From positions 62,001 to 126,000 of the forward strand of contig CAMHOY010000002.1 of the NCBI GenBank assembly GCA_946186915.1: DNA of 64,000 nt. Reading direction: 5' to 3'. The stretch's first letter is position 1. Every line of letters starts with the position of its first letter. The stretch is from an uncultured Bacteroidales bacterium (GTDB taxonomy: Bacteria; Bacteroidota; Bacteroidia; Bacteroidales; Paludibacteraceae). Made by a program: the position numbers and the translations under genes. This document shows, piece after piece, positions 51,279 to 60,775 of this stretch. A model generated the notes under the pieces. The model was not told the origin of the DNA and did no database searches. It worked only from the letters and a program-made list of their open reading frames with translations.

Positions 51279-53057
51279 CTACCCCACCAATACCTTCTCT
51301 GTGTACCATTTTCCGTCAACGAAAGTCTTGATGAAATAGACACCTCTCGGCAGTCCGATTGACACAAACCGCGCTTTGAGGCTCTCAATATCGCCTTCGA
51401 AGATTGTAATCAGTTTGCCGCTCATATCAACGATATAGAACACACCATCACCATGCGGGATAGACGAATCCTCTGCGATATCTTCGGGGCTGAATGGGTT
51501 CGGCAGAAAAGCATCTATATCGTCATTCATCCACTCTCCCACTCCATCTTGCGAACACTCCGGCATCGCGCTGAACTCTACGATAGTACGGACCAGCATA
51601 TCATTCAGATGCTCAACTTTTAGGCTATCTGTAGCCGGTTTCAAATGAGAATGACCGATACCCGAGTCGTCTGTCAGGAAAAACGAGGTGCCATTAGTAG
51701 CTAGCGCCATCGCCCGCAGTAGTAGTTCACCACTCTTATCCAATCCGCTACAAATTACAGGCACGATACGGACGCCTACCGCCGCTGCATTAAGGATCTG
51801 GTCATGCAGTAGCGCCAGCGTGGCGGAATCTTTATGGCAGGGCGCATCTAATATAAGGAACGCAATGCGTGCACGCGCGTTAGCATCCCATCCGCTACTA
51901 TTAAGAGCCGCCATGAGTGCTTCCGGCACCGCCTCAGGATAGTCTCCTCCTCCATTTGCCTCTTGCTTGTCAATGAAGGCCTGAGTCGTTTTGATATCGC
52001 TTGTCAGACGCGAGATACGGGTGATATATTCATCGCCATGATCACGATAGACTACCGCTCCGGTACGGATATTCAAACCACCCGTAGCATCCTTGGCGCG
52101 AGAGATAACATCCTTCATCTCTTCCTGTAGATAGCGCAACTCATCTCCCATAGAACCCGTCACATCGAATACAAACACTACGTCAACAACATCCGAGTGA
52201 TTGCATTCTTCATCAAGGACAATAGTGTTCAATCCTTCCGACCAATCTTTGGCGTCTATTGTCTTATCGTCGACCCGTATCTTCAAACCAGCGTGTTTAC
52301 CACAGAGATTATTGGATACCAGTTGATACCATAACTCCGCCTTGCCGGTGTTGTCAGTCACTGCCTGAAAGAGCGTATTGCCGCTATGATCCAACAAACT
52401 CACGGCACGAGACGCTATAGGCGCTCCGTCCGTCTTTGAACGTAACTGAACCGTATAGCGATGGCGTGGAGCAAGGCGCCAATCGGAGATATACGACTTA
52501 TGACTCTCATCTATCACACGCGGCCAGAAATACCACTTGGCGAAGTCATTCACCTCCCCAGCCGTCAGTTTTCCGGCCGAGACAGCATTATTATGCACCT
52601 CAGGCATATACCCCACTGCCATCGTTTCTTCCGCTACAGCCTCCGGCCTTGCCATATCTGTCTTGGCAACACTATACAGCATTTTGGCATCCGCAGTGCG
52701 AACGGCACCTAATGTATGAAAACTTTCACTCTTCGGACGGGCGCCCGCCTTCGGTGTAAGAGAAGCTATCACTACTGCGCCATCAATCACCGCCTGACTA
52801 TCTTTATAGCCCTCACAGGAAATGCGGATTTTCTTCACACCCTGCAACTGATCCTGCGTCACAACTACCCGGCCGTCATACGAAGTGGTAAAAACATGTT
52901 TGCCAACCTTCACTTGCGCTCCTTTCAACAACGCCTGCGTTGTATCCATCACGAGAACTACCACATCGTTTGCTAACGGAGCGGATTTTTTCATACATGC
53001 TTGTGTTGAACCGATGGCCATTACAAGCGTCAAAACAACTGAGAAAAAATACTTCAT
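51279..53057 (-). CDS. Secreted VWA-domain protein with type IX sorting domain
   Basis: 592 residues with a signal peptide (MKYFFSVVLTLVMAIGSTQAC). A carboxypeptidase-regulatory-like beta domain is suggested at about 30-110 (LLKGAQVKVGKHVFTT). A von Willebrand A domain follows from about 290 (VVFVFDVTGSMGDELRYL): the MIDAS DxTGS is intact. The last ~75 residues (FYIVDMSGKLITIFEGD, LPRGVYFIKTFVDGKWYTEKVLVG split) match the type A C-terminal sorting domain of type IX secretion. It probably acts on the cell surface in adhesion. No partner is adjacent. Confidence 0.85.
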   Translation of the reverse strand: MKYFFSVVLTLVMAIGSTQACMKKSAPLANDVVVLVMDTTQALLKGAQVKVGKHVFTTSYDGRVVVTQDQLQGVKKIRISCEGYKDSQAVIDGAVVIASLTPKAGARPKSESFHTLGAVRTADAKMLYSVAKTDMARPEAVAEETMAVGYMPEVHNNAVSAGKLTAGEVNDFAKWYFWPRVIDESHKSYISDWRLAPRHRYTVQLRSKTDGAPIASRAVSLLDHSGNTLFQAVTDNTGKAELWYQLVSNNLCGKHAGLKIRVDDKTIDAKDWSEGLNTIVLDEECNHSDVVDVVFVFDVTGSMGDELRYLQEEMKDVISRAKDATGGLNIRTGAVVYRDHGDEYITRISRLTSDIKTTQAFIDKQEANGGGDYPEAVPEALMAALNSSGWDANARARIAFLILDAPCHKDSATLALLHDQILNAAAVGVRIVPVICSGLDKSGELLLRAMALATNGTSFFLTDDSGIGHSHLKPATDSLKVEHLNDMLVRTIVEFSAMPECSQDGVGEWMNDDIDAFLPNPFSPEDIAEDSSIPHGDGVFYIVDMSGKLITIFEGDIESLKARFVSIGLPRGVYFIKTFVDGKWYTEKVLVG

Positions 53058-53142
53058 ATGCGTTATATTTTATATAAAAAGGTATAACAAAGACTGTGCC
53101 AAAGAAAAAAATACGAGAAAATTACATTTTTTTGTCAAAAAA

Positions 53143-53174
53143 TTTGGTCATGTCAAAAAAAAGCAGTACTTTTG
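53143..53174 (+). promoter_or_regulatory. Promoter of the tRNA-Glu gene
   Basis: TTTG (53143-53146) and TACTTTTG (53167-53174) with 20 bases between; the tRNA begins 27 bases later. Confidence 0.75.
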
Positions 53175-53201
53175 CAGCCGGTTTTGAAAAAAACGTTTTT
53201 A

Positions 53202-53274
53202 GGTGCTATCGTCTAGTGGCCTAGGACAACGGCCTCTCACGCCGTAAACCCCGGTTCGAGTCCGGGTAGCACTA
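53202..53274 (+). tRNA. tRNA-Glu, anticodon CUC
   Basis: Full cloverleaf: acceptor GGTGCTA with TAGCACT, D-arm GTCTAGTGGCCTAGGAC, anticodon stem ACGGC/GCCGT with loop CTCTCAC (anticodon CTC), T-arm CCCGG-TTCGAGT-CCGGG, discriminator A. The first acceptor pair is G-U. CCA is not encoded. It reads GAG; the major UUC isoacceptor is not in this window. Confidence 0.93.
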
Positions 53275-53276
53275 CT

Positions 53277-53304
53277 AAGAGCCTGCAGACTGCGGGCTCT
53301 TTTT
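53277..53304 (+). terminator. Terminator of the tRNA-Glu gene
   Basis: AAGAGCC-T-GCAG / CTGC-G-GGCTCTT stem followed by TTTT, three bases after the tRNA end. The tRNA is therefore a single-gene transcription unit. Confidence 0.88.
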
Positions 53305-53397
53305 GTTAGTCATGGCATAAATATCATGACATGGTTTACAAGACACTACTTAACCATAGTCCTTTTTGCATTTTTTTGAAGAAAAAATCAAAATTTA

Positions 53398-53429
53398 TTT
53401 GCGTATTTAAAAAAAATGTAGTAACTTTG
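53398..53429 (+). promoter_or_regulatory. Promoter of the outer-membrane protein gene at 53450
   Basis: TTTG (53398-53401) and TAACTTTG (53422-53429) with 20 bases between. Between the tRNA terminator and this promoter (53305-53397) nothing is seen. Confidence 0.75.
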
Positions 53430-53449
53430 CACCCGAAATGCGTTGAATC

Positions 53450-54370
53450 ATGAAAAGACATCTCTACATCGCTTTTTTATCGCTTTGCGTTTTGTTGTTT
53501 TTAGCGCCGTCAATGGAGGCTAAAAATCCGCGTGAGAAGAGCCGTATCGTATGGTCAAAGAAGCCATCGGGTCGATCCGGTTTATATACGCAGCGCAATT
53601 TCTTTATTTCGCATGGCGTAAGTTTGAATGCTAACGCGATGTACTATTTCGGCGATGTAGATAACGAGGGTATTGCTTTCAATGGTGGATTTAACGTTAA
53701 CAACTTGAGTTACGGCGGTTCGCTGGTATTCGGCTATACGATGCCTGCGAGCGCACACTGTAACTTACGTTACACCTTGATGGGTGGTACGATTCACGGT
53801 AATAACGAGTCTAAGTTCAGTCGTCTGAATCCTCCGCGTGATGACTACCGTAAGTTTAACGCCATCCTTATTCAACCAGCGTTTGGTGTGGAGATCTATC
53901 CTTTCTCCCGTGCAGGATTCTATTTGTACGCCGGCGTAGCGGTGACAGGAAGTATTATTACGAACTACGAATTCTATTACTACAAGAGTGTACCGAGCGG
54001 AAAACAGCGTGATAAAATCACAGGCAGTACTTTTGGTATCCTGCCTATGGCTCAGTTAGGTTTAGGCTACAATTGGCGGCTGAACGAGTCTTGGGCGCTT
54101 GGTATAGAATTCATGATTCAGGAAGGTTTGGTTGACCTGCATTATATGAACCTGGATGCTTACCCTATGGCCGGCTCGCAGAACAACAAGGGCGTTGAAT
54201 TGGGTAGTATGAATTTAACGTATATCAACCGTTACGGAGATAAAAGCCTGCACTGGAACGATGGTTGGTTTCAGTTAGGATTGACGATATCCTATCGCTG
54301 GACTAACTGCGAGCACTGCCGCATCATTGACAATTACAATAACATCAAGCCTGCACGAGGCAGGAAATAA
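53450..54370 (+). CDS. Outer-membrane beta-barrel protein, unknown role
   Basis: 306 residues. Signal peptide about 1-24 (LYIAFLSLCVLLFLAPSMEA). The mature part has alternating strands typical of small outer-membrane barrels: HGVSLNANAMYYFGDVDN, LSYGGSLVFGYTM, FNAILIQPAFGVEIYPF, GFYLYAGVAVTGSII, MAQLGLGYNWRL, FQLGLTISYRW. The opening resembles the PorG-like barrels of the type IX system, but the similarity is too weak to assign it. It is monocistronic, with its own promoter and terminator. Confidence 0.75.
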   Translation: MKRHLYIAFLSLCVLLFLAPSMEAKNPREKSRIVWSKKPSGRSGLYTQRNFFISHGVSLNANAMYYFGDVDNEGIAFNGGFNVNNLSYGGSLVFGYTMPASAHCNLRYTLMGGTIHGNNESKFSRLNPPRDDYRKFNAILIQPAFGVEIYPFSRAGFYLYAGVAVTGSIITNYEFYYYKSVPSGKQRDKITGSTFGILPMAQLGLGYNWRLNESWALGIEFMIQEGLVDLHYMNLDAYPMAGSQNNKGVELGSMNLTYINRYGDKSLHWNDGWFQLGLTISYRWTNCEHCRIIDNYNNIKPARGRK

Positions 54371-54397
54371 AAAACTCGCCGTTTGGCGAGTTTTTTT
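54370..54397. terminator. Terminator between convergent genes
   Basis: AAAAACTCGCC / GGCGAGTTTTT perfect 11-bp stem, loop GTTT, then more T's. It overlaps the stop codon of the barrel gene and can also serve the minus gene ending at 54416. Confidence 0.9.
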
Positions 54398-54415
54398 ATT
54401 CTATGTATGATTTGT

Positions 54416-55078
54416 TTACTGAGCTTGCGGACCACGTTTCTTATCCTTTACGGTACCAGTCTCTGCATGCTCGACAAGGTTCTCTAAGATCGTCACGAAG
54501 CGCCATTCAATAGCATTTTGCCATGTTTTATCCGAGATAAAAGTGGATAATACCTTTCCGAAGACGAGGCGGAACTCATAATGCACGCGAGTCTGGTTCT
54601 CCGAGATAGGTTCCATGCGCATCACGAAATCCCCACCCTCAAGTATAGAGCCGCTATATGTAGCTGTCATGTGTGCTGTGAGCGGATACTTGGACTTGGC
54701 AGGTCGCGAAAGCACATACTTTGTTCCAAGATGTTGATCCTTCCACCAGCGCACTCCGAGGACATAGATATCAATCGCTACATCTCCAGTCTTGTTTTTC
54801 GGATCATAAACGCGATCCTTGTAGCGCAACTGAATAGCATCGCGACTCTCCTTGGTTTTCTTTACATTCGTCTCTTCTTCCGCCATACCCAGATATGCCC
54901 ATGTGAACAGACTGTCCGGACATGCCTGAAACTGGTAACAGAACTTATTGGTAGTCTTGAGCAAGTCGTGTAACGGAGCGTTACAAACAGTGTCTATGAC
55001 CACTTCACGCATCTGAGGACGCAATGCGAAAGCACACGTAGATACAAATAGACTGAGTATTAATAATTTATATTTCAT
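54416..55078 (-). CDS. Exported protein of unknown function
   Basis: 220 residues from the ATG at 55078 (MKYKLLILSLFVSTCAFALR, signal peptide). The mature part has a helical start (CNAPLHDLLKTTNKFCYQF) and a beta-rich region (GDVAIDIYVLGVRWWKDQH, YVLSRPAKSKYPLTAHM, GGDFVMRMEPISENQTRVHYEF, split) ending with a helix (WQNAIEWRFVTILENLVEHAE). The pattern recalls START/SRPBCC-like lipid-binding folds, but this is weak. A longer in-frame start at 55156 is not supported. It ends the nitroreductase-pdxA-alaS operon. Confidence 0.7.
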   Translation of the reverse strand: MKYKLLILSLFVSTCAFALRPQMREVVIDTVCNAPLHDLLKTTNKFCYQFQACPDSLFTWAYLGMAEEETNVKKTKESRDAIQLRYKDRVYDPKNKTGDVAIDIYVLGVRWWKDQHLGTKYVLSRPAKSKYPLTAHMTATYSGSILEGGDFVMRMEPISENQTRVHYEFRLVFGKVLSTFISDKTWQNAIEWRFVTILENLVEHAETGTVKDKKRGPQAQ

Positions 55079-55100
55079 ATTTGTTTGTTTTTCTGAAGTA

Positions 55101-55406
55101 TCAGATTTGATAGTCGAGGCAGGTACGCAGTTCTGTATTAGGTCGTACAATACCATTGGCTACCGCTACATGAGCCGGATGAACAGCGTATCCTTTGAGA
55201 GCTTCTTCGGATTCAAGGGTACTATCCAGCATGATATCGGCATTACTGCTCTCGAGGCGTCCGTCTATCTGTACATGAATATCAACAAGTCCCGGTACTT
55301 GTCCTCGTAAACCTTCCAAACCTTGCTTGATAGCAAGCGCTTTCTCGCGTTTCTCTGCGGCAGTAAGGTCTGCACGCAAACGCCATAAGATAATGTGTTT
55401 TATCAT
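55101..55406 (-). CDS. Dabb-family (stress-responsive alpha/beta barrel) protein
   Basis: 101 residues. MIKHIILWRLRADLTAAEKRE and GLEGLRGQVPGLVDIHVQID, with LESEEALKGYAVHPAHVAVA, match the dimeric ferredoxin-like Dabb domain. Members have varied or unknown roles, some as small enzymes or stress proteins. The start overlaps the menG stop by 4 bases, so it is translationally coupled to it, a link that may be functional or only positional. Confidence 0.85.
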   Translation of the reverse strand: MIKHIILWRLRADLTAAEKREKALAIKQGLEGLRGQVPGLVDIHVQIDGRLESSNADIMLDSTLESEEALKGYAVHPAHVAVANGIVRPNTELRTCLDYQI

Positions 55407-56086
55407 TTTTTTGCTGTATAAATTGTTGCTATTCCCAAACTGAGCGGAGTAAAGCGCTCATCTCTGAATCCTGCATCGTGCAGATGCTGCACAAAAGTCT
55501 CTCCCCAACAAAACGACTTCACACTACGGTTGAGATAAGTGTATGCCGACTTGTCTCTACTCACTATCCGTCCGATAGCAGGGAGGACGTGTGAGAAATA
55601 CAGATCATATAAGGCTCGTATGAAATGATTTGTGGGATACGAAAACTCCAGAATGGTTACTTGTCCTCCAGGTTTGAGCACGCGGCACATCTCTTTGAGT
55701 CCGGCATCGAGGTCACTGAAATTCCGACATCCGAAAGCACAGGTCACACCATCAAAAGATTCATTCTCATAAGGCATTTCTTGCGCGTTTCCATGTACAA
55801 AAGTCACGTTCATCTTGCGTTTCGCACATTTCTCTTTACCTATAGCCATCATCTTGTCGGACAGGTCGAGTCCGGTTACTTTCTCTGCCTTCCCCTTATG
55901 GAGCATCTCTATCGTCAAGTCAGCAGTTCCGATTGCAACGTCTAACACATGGGCAGCAGGCATCATCATCTTCACCGTCTTACGCCGCCAGCAGCGGTCA
56001 ATATTCAATGACAGGCCATGGTTCAGGCCATCGTATGTACCTGCGATGCGGTCAAATAATTGTCCTATGTGTTGTTTCTCTTCCAA
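55403..56086 (-). CDS. menG: Demethylmenaquinone methyltransferase
   Basis: SAM-dependent C-methylation completing menaquinone synthesis, needed for anaerobic respiration. 227 residues of the UbiE/COQ5 type: FDRIAGTYDGLNHGLSLNID, SAM loop HVLDVAIGTADLTIEML, DGVTCAFGCRNFSD, VLKPGGQVTILEFSYP and RDKSAYTYLNRSV. It lies 3 bases after the dsbD stop and overlaps the Dabb gene by 4 bases. Confidence 0.95.
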   Translation of the reverse strand: MEEKQHIGQLFDRIAGTYDGLNHGLSLNIDRCWRRKTVKMMMPAAHVLDVAIGTADLTIEMLHKGKAEKVTGLDLSDKMMAIGKEKCAKRKMNVTFVHGNAQEMPYENESFDGVTCAFGCRNFSDLDAGLKEMCRVLKPGGQVTILEFSYPTNHFIRALYDLYFSHVLPAIGRIVSRDKSAYTYLNRSVKSFCWGETFVQHLHDAGFRDERFTPLSLGIATIYTAKK

Positions 56087-56089
56087 GAA

Positions 56090-57667
56090 TCAGTATTGAA
56101 GCCATTGGATAAACGTTGCAGGATCGGTGGTAAAGACCATCGGCTCTGCTATGGAGTGCCCGTACGGGTCTAACTGTACAAAGAAAGGCTGAGCGTTCGC
56201 ACCGAACTGTTCACGTTGTATCTGCGAATTACGATCCCCTATTCCATCCCGTTTATCATCCACAAAGAGTTGGATAAACACGTAGTTCTGCAAACGGCTC
56301 TTTACACTGTCGTCATCCAATACGTAGGCTTCCATCTTGCGGCAATTCACACATCCGTAGCCCGTAAAATCAATGATCACAGGTTTGCCTGTCTGGCGTG
56401 CATACGCCATGCCCTCATCAAAGTCATTAAATACCTCTCGCCCTTCTATCTCCATTGGTGGTGCAAAGGCAGAGATAGCTTTTACCGGCGCACCTCCAAG
56501 TCCGGGGGCAAGGTAAAAAGCAAAAGCCAACGAAGGGATTATCACGATGGCACGAATAATCTTGCGTGTCGTTGATACGTTCCTTATATTCCAAAGAAGA
56601 TATATTCCTATTCCCAAGAAACAAAGAATCCAGATAGCGATAAAAAGCCAACGCGGCAGTATTCCCCAGCCGTACGCAAGGTCTGCCACTGAGAGGAATT
56701 TCAGCGAGAGTGCCAATTCAAGGAAAGCCAATACCACCTTAAAGGAAGTCATCCAATCACCGGACTTTGGTGCTGTCTTTAACCACTGCGGGAACATCGC
56801 AAAGAGCGAGAAAGGTAATGCTAATGCGATAGCAAAACCCAACATACCTATAGTCGGAGCCAAAAGGCTGCGCCCAGCCGCTTCAACCAACAAGGTACCG
56901 ATGATAGGACCTGTACAGGAGAAAGAGACAATAACCAGTGTGAAGGCCATGAGTAATATGCTCAAGAATCCACCCGTTGAACGGGCTTTGTTATCCAAGG
57001 CGGTTGACCAAGAGTCCGGCAGTGTAATCTCAAAGAGCCCGAAGAACGACAAAGCAAAGATCACCAGCAAAAGGAAGAAGAAAATATTCACTACGGCATT
57101 GGTACTCAGGTCGTTCAACGCAGACGCTCCGAAAAGCAGCGTTACAAGCAAGCCCAACCCCACGTATAGTACAATAATACTGACACCATACAAAATAGCA
57201 TCTTTGAGTCCTCCGCCTTTCTTCAAGAAGAAACTCACCGTCATCGGAATGATCGGCCAGACACATGGTGTAAAAATAGCCAATAGTCCGCCTAAGAAAC
57301 CAAGAATAAAAATCCAAAGGAGTGATCTTTGTTCTGATTGCTGAGATGACAGGCTTGATTCCTCCATTGAGCCGCTCTCGCTGTAAGACCATACTTCCGG
57401 TGCAGTACACATGTTATCATTGCAGGCATTGTAGCGGATGGGAGCGAGGTCGGTTTTGGCGAGCGTCATGGAAAAAGAGTCTTTAAACTCTTGTGTGAAC
57501 ATGAAATCTCCCATCTCGATGATACTCATATGCCATCCGGGTTCTACCACAGCCTTGAGACGAACACTGTCGCCAACGGTTTCCCCACTCCATTTCACGG
57601 GTTGCACCATTTGGGCAAAACTCAAGAGCGGTAATAAAGTACTTAATATGAACAGAATTCGTTTCAT
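56090..57667 (-). CDS. dsbD: Thiol:disulfide interchange protein DsbD, compact form
   Basis: Inner-membrane protein that carries electrons from cytoplasmic thioredoxin to periplasmic disulfides. 525 residues from the ATG at 57667 (MKRILFILSTLLPLLSF, signal peptide). A short N-terminal domain keeps the pair CNDNMC. The transmembrane core (IFTPCVWPIIPMTVSFFLKKGG, split; SFSCTGPIIGTLL) has its conserved Cys residues, and the C-terminal thioredoxin domain has GYGCVNCRKMEAYV. It is shorter than usual (often 560-700), mostly in the N-terminal domain. The start overlaps the GtrA stop by 4 bases. Confidence 0.92.
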   Translation of the reverse strand: MKRILFILSTLLPLLSFAQMVQPVKWSGETVGDSVRLKAVVEPGWHMSIIEMGDFMFTQEFKDSFSMTLAKTDLAPIRYNACNDNMCTAPEVWSYSESGSMEESSLSSQQSEQRSLLWIFILGFLGGLLAIFTPCVWPIIPMTVSFFLKKGGGLKDAILYGVSIIVLYVGLGLLVTLLFGASALNDLSTNAVVNIFFFLLLVIFALSFFGLFEITLPDSWSTALDNKARSTGGFLSILLMAFTLVIVSFSCTGPIIGTLLVEAAGRSLLAPTIGMLGFAIALALPFSLFAMFPQWLKTAPKSGDWMTSFKVVLAFLELALSLKFLSVADLAYGWGILPRWLFIAIWILCFLGIGIYLLWNIRNVSTTRKIIRAIVIIPSLAFAFYLAPGLGGAPVKAISAFAPPMEIEGREVFNDFDEGMAYARQTGKPVIIDFTGYGCVNCRKMEAYVLDDDSVKSRLQNYVFIQLFVDDKRDGIGDRNSQIQREQFGANAQPFFVQLDPYGHSIAEPMVFTTDPATFIQWLQY

Positions 57668-58107
57668 GCTTGTGGTTCGATAGGTTCTTCTTTTTTCTTG
57701 AAGAAAAGCAGACACACGAGGTAATTGATACACCCGCCGATGAAGATGACTACATAACTGATGTAATCATCCCGCCATGATGACAGCCAAACGAGCATCA
57801 AAGGCAAGAGACCCAATTGTATAGCGAGGTTTATCGCACGTGCCAACAGGAACCCTCCGGCATTCTTGATGCTGGGTTTTGTACCAAAAGTATACCAGTT
57901 CAAGAAAAGGTAATTCGGAATCATTTCCAACAGATAACCTATTGCAAACGCCACGTAATACAATGCCGCTCCCTTCTCCGGATGACCGAAAAGAAACAAT
58001 GCGGCCATAAATATCCACGTTTGGATAAACATACCCGTTGTGCCAACCACTGCAAAGCGAATGGCACTGCGGATCCTTTTAGGGAAATATGAGGTTATAA
58101 GTTTCAT
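57664..58107 (-). CDS. GtrA-family membrane protein
   Basis: 147 residues from the ATG at 58107 (MKLITSYFPKRIRSAIRFAVVG). Four helices are evident (AIRFAVVGTTGMFIQTWIFM, YVAFAIGYLLEMIPNYLFLN, FLLARAINLAIQLGLLPLML, YVVIFIGGCINYLVCLLFF). The GtrA fold serves in flipping or transfer of lipid-linked sugars in phage- and cell-wall-linked systems. A glycosyltransferase partner is not next to it, so the role is only inferred. It lies 61 bases after alaS and overlaps dsbD by 4 bases. Confidence 0.82.
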   Translation of the reverse strand: MKLITSYFPKRIRSAIRFAVVGTTGMFIQTWIFMAALFLFGHPEKGAALYYVAFAIGYLLEMIPNYLFLNWYTFGTKPSIKNAGGFLLARAINLAIQLGLLPLMLVWLSSWRDDYISYVVIFIGGCINYLVCLLFFKKKEEPIEPQA

Positions 58108-58168
58108 TCTCACTCGTTTTAGGCCCGATTCGATTCTCTCTCGATAGTGTCTCGTTAGTCTGATTTTG

Positions 58169-60775
58169 TCACTCAATGGCAGCGAGTAACTCTTCCATGG
58201 CTGCATGGAGTCCGTCAACGTCGCGTCCGCCGGCAGTCGCCATCCAAGGTTGACCTCCTCCACCGCCTTGAATATGTTTAGCAGCAGATTTGATCATCGC
58301 GCCGGCGTTCTTACCTTCGTTCACCAACGGCTGGCTGAGGAAGACGGCGATAGTCGGCTTTCCTTCCCATTGGGTAGCAGCGACCACAGCAAACTTGACG
58401 TCAGAAAACTTGCCGCGCAGCAAAGGCATTACGCCACGAATCATCTCGGGGTTAAGTTCACCATGCAAGCGTACGAGTTTAATATCACCAAATTCTTCCG
58501 CTGAAGCGATAATACGGTCACGGAACATCTCAATCTTTTCTGTCACGTATTTGTCAATACGTTTTTTCAAATCGGAGTTTTCCTCTATCTGCTTCAGAAC
58601 TGCGCCCTCCAAATCGGGAGCATTATGGAAAATGTCACGCAGATGGTTGAGTATATCCTGCATGTTATAGTAAAGTTGATCGGCTTTTGCGCTGGTGACA
58701 GCCTCTATACGACGCACTCCGGCAGCAATACTTGTCTCCATGAGAATACGTACAGAACCGATACGACCTGTCGAAGACACATGGCAACCACCGCACAATT
58801 CGACAGATGGGCCATATTTGATAACACGCACATCGTCTCCGTATTTCTCGCCAAACAATGCCATTGCGCCCATCGCTTTTGCCTCGGCTATCGGCGTATG
58901 ACGGCTCTCCTCAAGGTGTATATCTTGACGAATGAGCCGGTTAGCTAACATCTCTACTTTGCGGAGTTCCTCCGGTGTCACTTTCTGGAAATGCGAGAAG
59001 TCAAAACGCAGACTCTCAGGGGTTACAAGACTACCCTTCTGCTCTACATGCTTTCCGAGCACTTCGCGCAGAGCATAATGGAGAATATGCGTTGCGGAGT
59101 GGTTACATGCAATCGCTTGACGGCGCTCTGCATCTACAACAGCTGTCAGTGTATCATTCAGATTATCAGGCAGTTCAGCTAGAATATGAACCGGCAGGTT
59201 ATTCTCGCGTTTGGTATCGAGCACACGTACGTTTCCTAAAAGACCGGTATCTCCGACTTCACCACCCATCTCAGCATAGAAAGGTGTCTTATCCAGCACC
59301 ACTTGATAGAAAGACTTGCCTTTCTGGCTCACCTGACGGTAGCGGAGAATATGTGTTTGTACAGTCAATTCATCGTAGCCGACAAACTCCGTCTCTCCTT
59401 CAGCCAGAACAGTCCAATCTCCGAGGTCCTGTTTATTGGCTTCGCGCCCCATAGACTTCTGGTGTTCAAGAGCTTTGTTATATTCCTCTTCGTTGGTGGT
59501 AAATCCGTTCTCGCGCAGAATCAGTTCTGTAAGGTCAAGCGGAAATCCATATGTATCTTTGAGCGTAAACACATCCACTCCAGAGATCTCTGTCTTACCG
59601 GCTTTACGAGCCTCGTCCATAAGTTTGTCCAACAAGCCGATACCTTTATCCAGCGTGCGGAGGAAAGCTTCTTCTTCGGATTTAATAACCGGGGTAATCT
59701 GCGATTCCTGCGCTTTGAGTTCAGGATACGCTTCGCCGAGGTCCTCAATGAGCTGCGGAACCAATTGATAGAGGAAAGCGCTACGCATGCCAAGGAAGGT
59801 GTAACCATACCGCACGGCACGACGGAGAATACGACGGATGACGTAACCTGCTTTCTCATTGGAAGGCAACTGTCCGTCAGTAATCGCAAAGGCAATGGTA
59901 CGAATATGATCCGCTATGACACGCATCGCAATGTCGGTCTTCTCGTCCTTTCCATAGGTACATCCGCAAATGTCACCTATACGCTTAAGCATCGGCTGGA
60001 ACACATCGGTATCGTAGTTAGAAGTCTTGCCTTGAATGGTACGGACAAGACGTTCAAAACCCATACCGGTATCAATAACCTTCTTCGCCAGCGGCTCTAA
60101 AGAGCCGTCTGCCTTGCGATTGTATTGCATGAAGACGATATTCCAAATCTCAATGACCTGCGGATGATCTTTGTTCACCAATTCACGACCGGGTACTTTC
60201 GCGCGTTCTTCGGCGCTACGGCTGTCCACGTGAATCTCCGAACACGGGCCACAGGGTCCGGTATCACCCATCTCCCAGAAGTTATCATGCTTGTTGCCGT
60301 TCAAAATATGATCGGCAGGCAAATGTTTTGCCCATATAGCAGCCGCCTCGTCATCGCGCGCCAAGCCTTCTTCGGGAGAACCCTCAAAGACGGTAGCATA
60401 GAGATTAGAGGGGTCTATCTTCAGCACATCTACTATGTATTCCCATGCGAAATCAATAGCTTCTTTCTTGAAATAATCGCCGAACGACCAGTTACCGAGC
60501 ATTTCAAACATGGTGTGATGATAAGTGTCGTGTCCTACCTCTTCGAGGTCGTTATGTTTGCCTGACACGCGCAGACATTTCTGGCTGTCCGCCACACGCG
60601 GGTACTTAATCGGATCATTGCCAAGGATAATACCTTTCCACGGATTCATGCCGGCATTAGTAAACATGAGCGTAGGGTCATCTTTGATGACCATTGGTGC
60701 GGAAGGAACCACCTGGTGTCCTTTCGATGCCATAAAGTCCAAGAAGGACTGACGAATTTCTTTACTGGTTCTCAT
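58169..60775 (-). CDS. alaS: Alanine--tRNA ligase
   Basis: Class II synthetase of 868 residues from the ATG at 60775 ([20 protein letters not shown]). Aminoacylation core: [25 protein letters not shown] [12 protein letters not shown]. The editing domain holds [17 protein letters not shown] (HxxxH) and [15 protein letters not shown]. The C-terminal DHHA1-like part ends [16 protein letters not shown]. The open frame extends to 60841 over the pdxA end, but the chosen start is the family standard. Overlaps pdxA by 14 bases. Confidence 0.97.
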   Translation of the reverse strand: MRTSKEIRQSFLDFMASKGHQVVPSAPMVIKDDPTLMFTNAGMNPWKGIILGNDPIKYPRVADSQKCLRVSGKHNDLEEVGHDTYHHTMFEMLGNWSFGDYFKKEAIDFAWEYIVDVLKIDPSNLYATVFEGSPEEGLARDDEAAAIWAKHLPADHILNGNKHDNFWEMGDTGPCGPCSEIHVDSRSAEERAKVPGRELVNKDHPQVIEIWNIVFMQYNRKADGSLEPLAKKVIDTGMGFERLVRTIQGKTSNYDTDVFQPMLKRIGDICGCTYGKDEKTDIAMRVIADHIRTIAFAITDGQLPSNEKAGYVIRRILRRAVRYGYTFLGMRSAFLYQLVPQLIEDLGEAYPELKAQESQITPVIKSEEEAFLRTLDKGIGLLDKLMDEARKAGKTEISGVDVFTLKDTYGFPLDLTELILRENGFTTNEEEYNKALEHQKSMGREANKQDLGDWTVLAEGETEFVGYDELTVQTHILRYRQVSQKGKSFYQVVLDKTPFYAEMGGEVGDTGLLGNVRVLDTKRENNLPVHILAELPDNLNDTLTAVVDAERRQAIACNHSATHILHYALREVLGKHVEQKGSLVTPESLRFDFSHFQKVTPEELRKVEMLANRLIRQDIHLEESRHTPIAEAKAMGAMALFGEKYGDDVRVIKYGPSVELCGGCHVSSTGRIGSVRILMETSIAAGVRRIEAVTSAKADQLYYNMQDILNHLRDIFHNAPDLEGAVLKQIEENSDLKKRIDKYVTEKIEMFRDRIIASAEEFGDIKLVRLHGELNPEMIRGVMPLLRGKFSDVKFAVVAATQWEGKPTIAVFLSQPLVNEGKNAGAMIKSAAKHIQGGGGGQPWMATAGGRDVDGLHAAMEELLAAIE

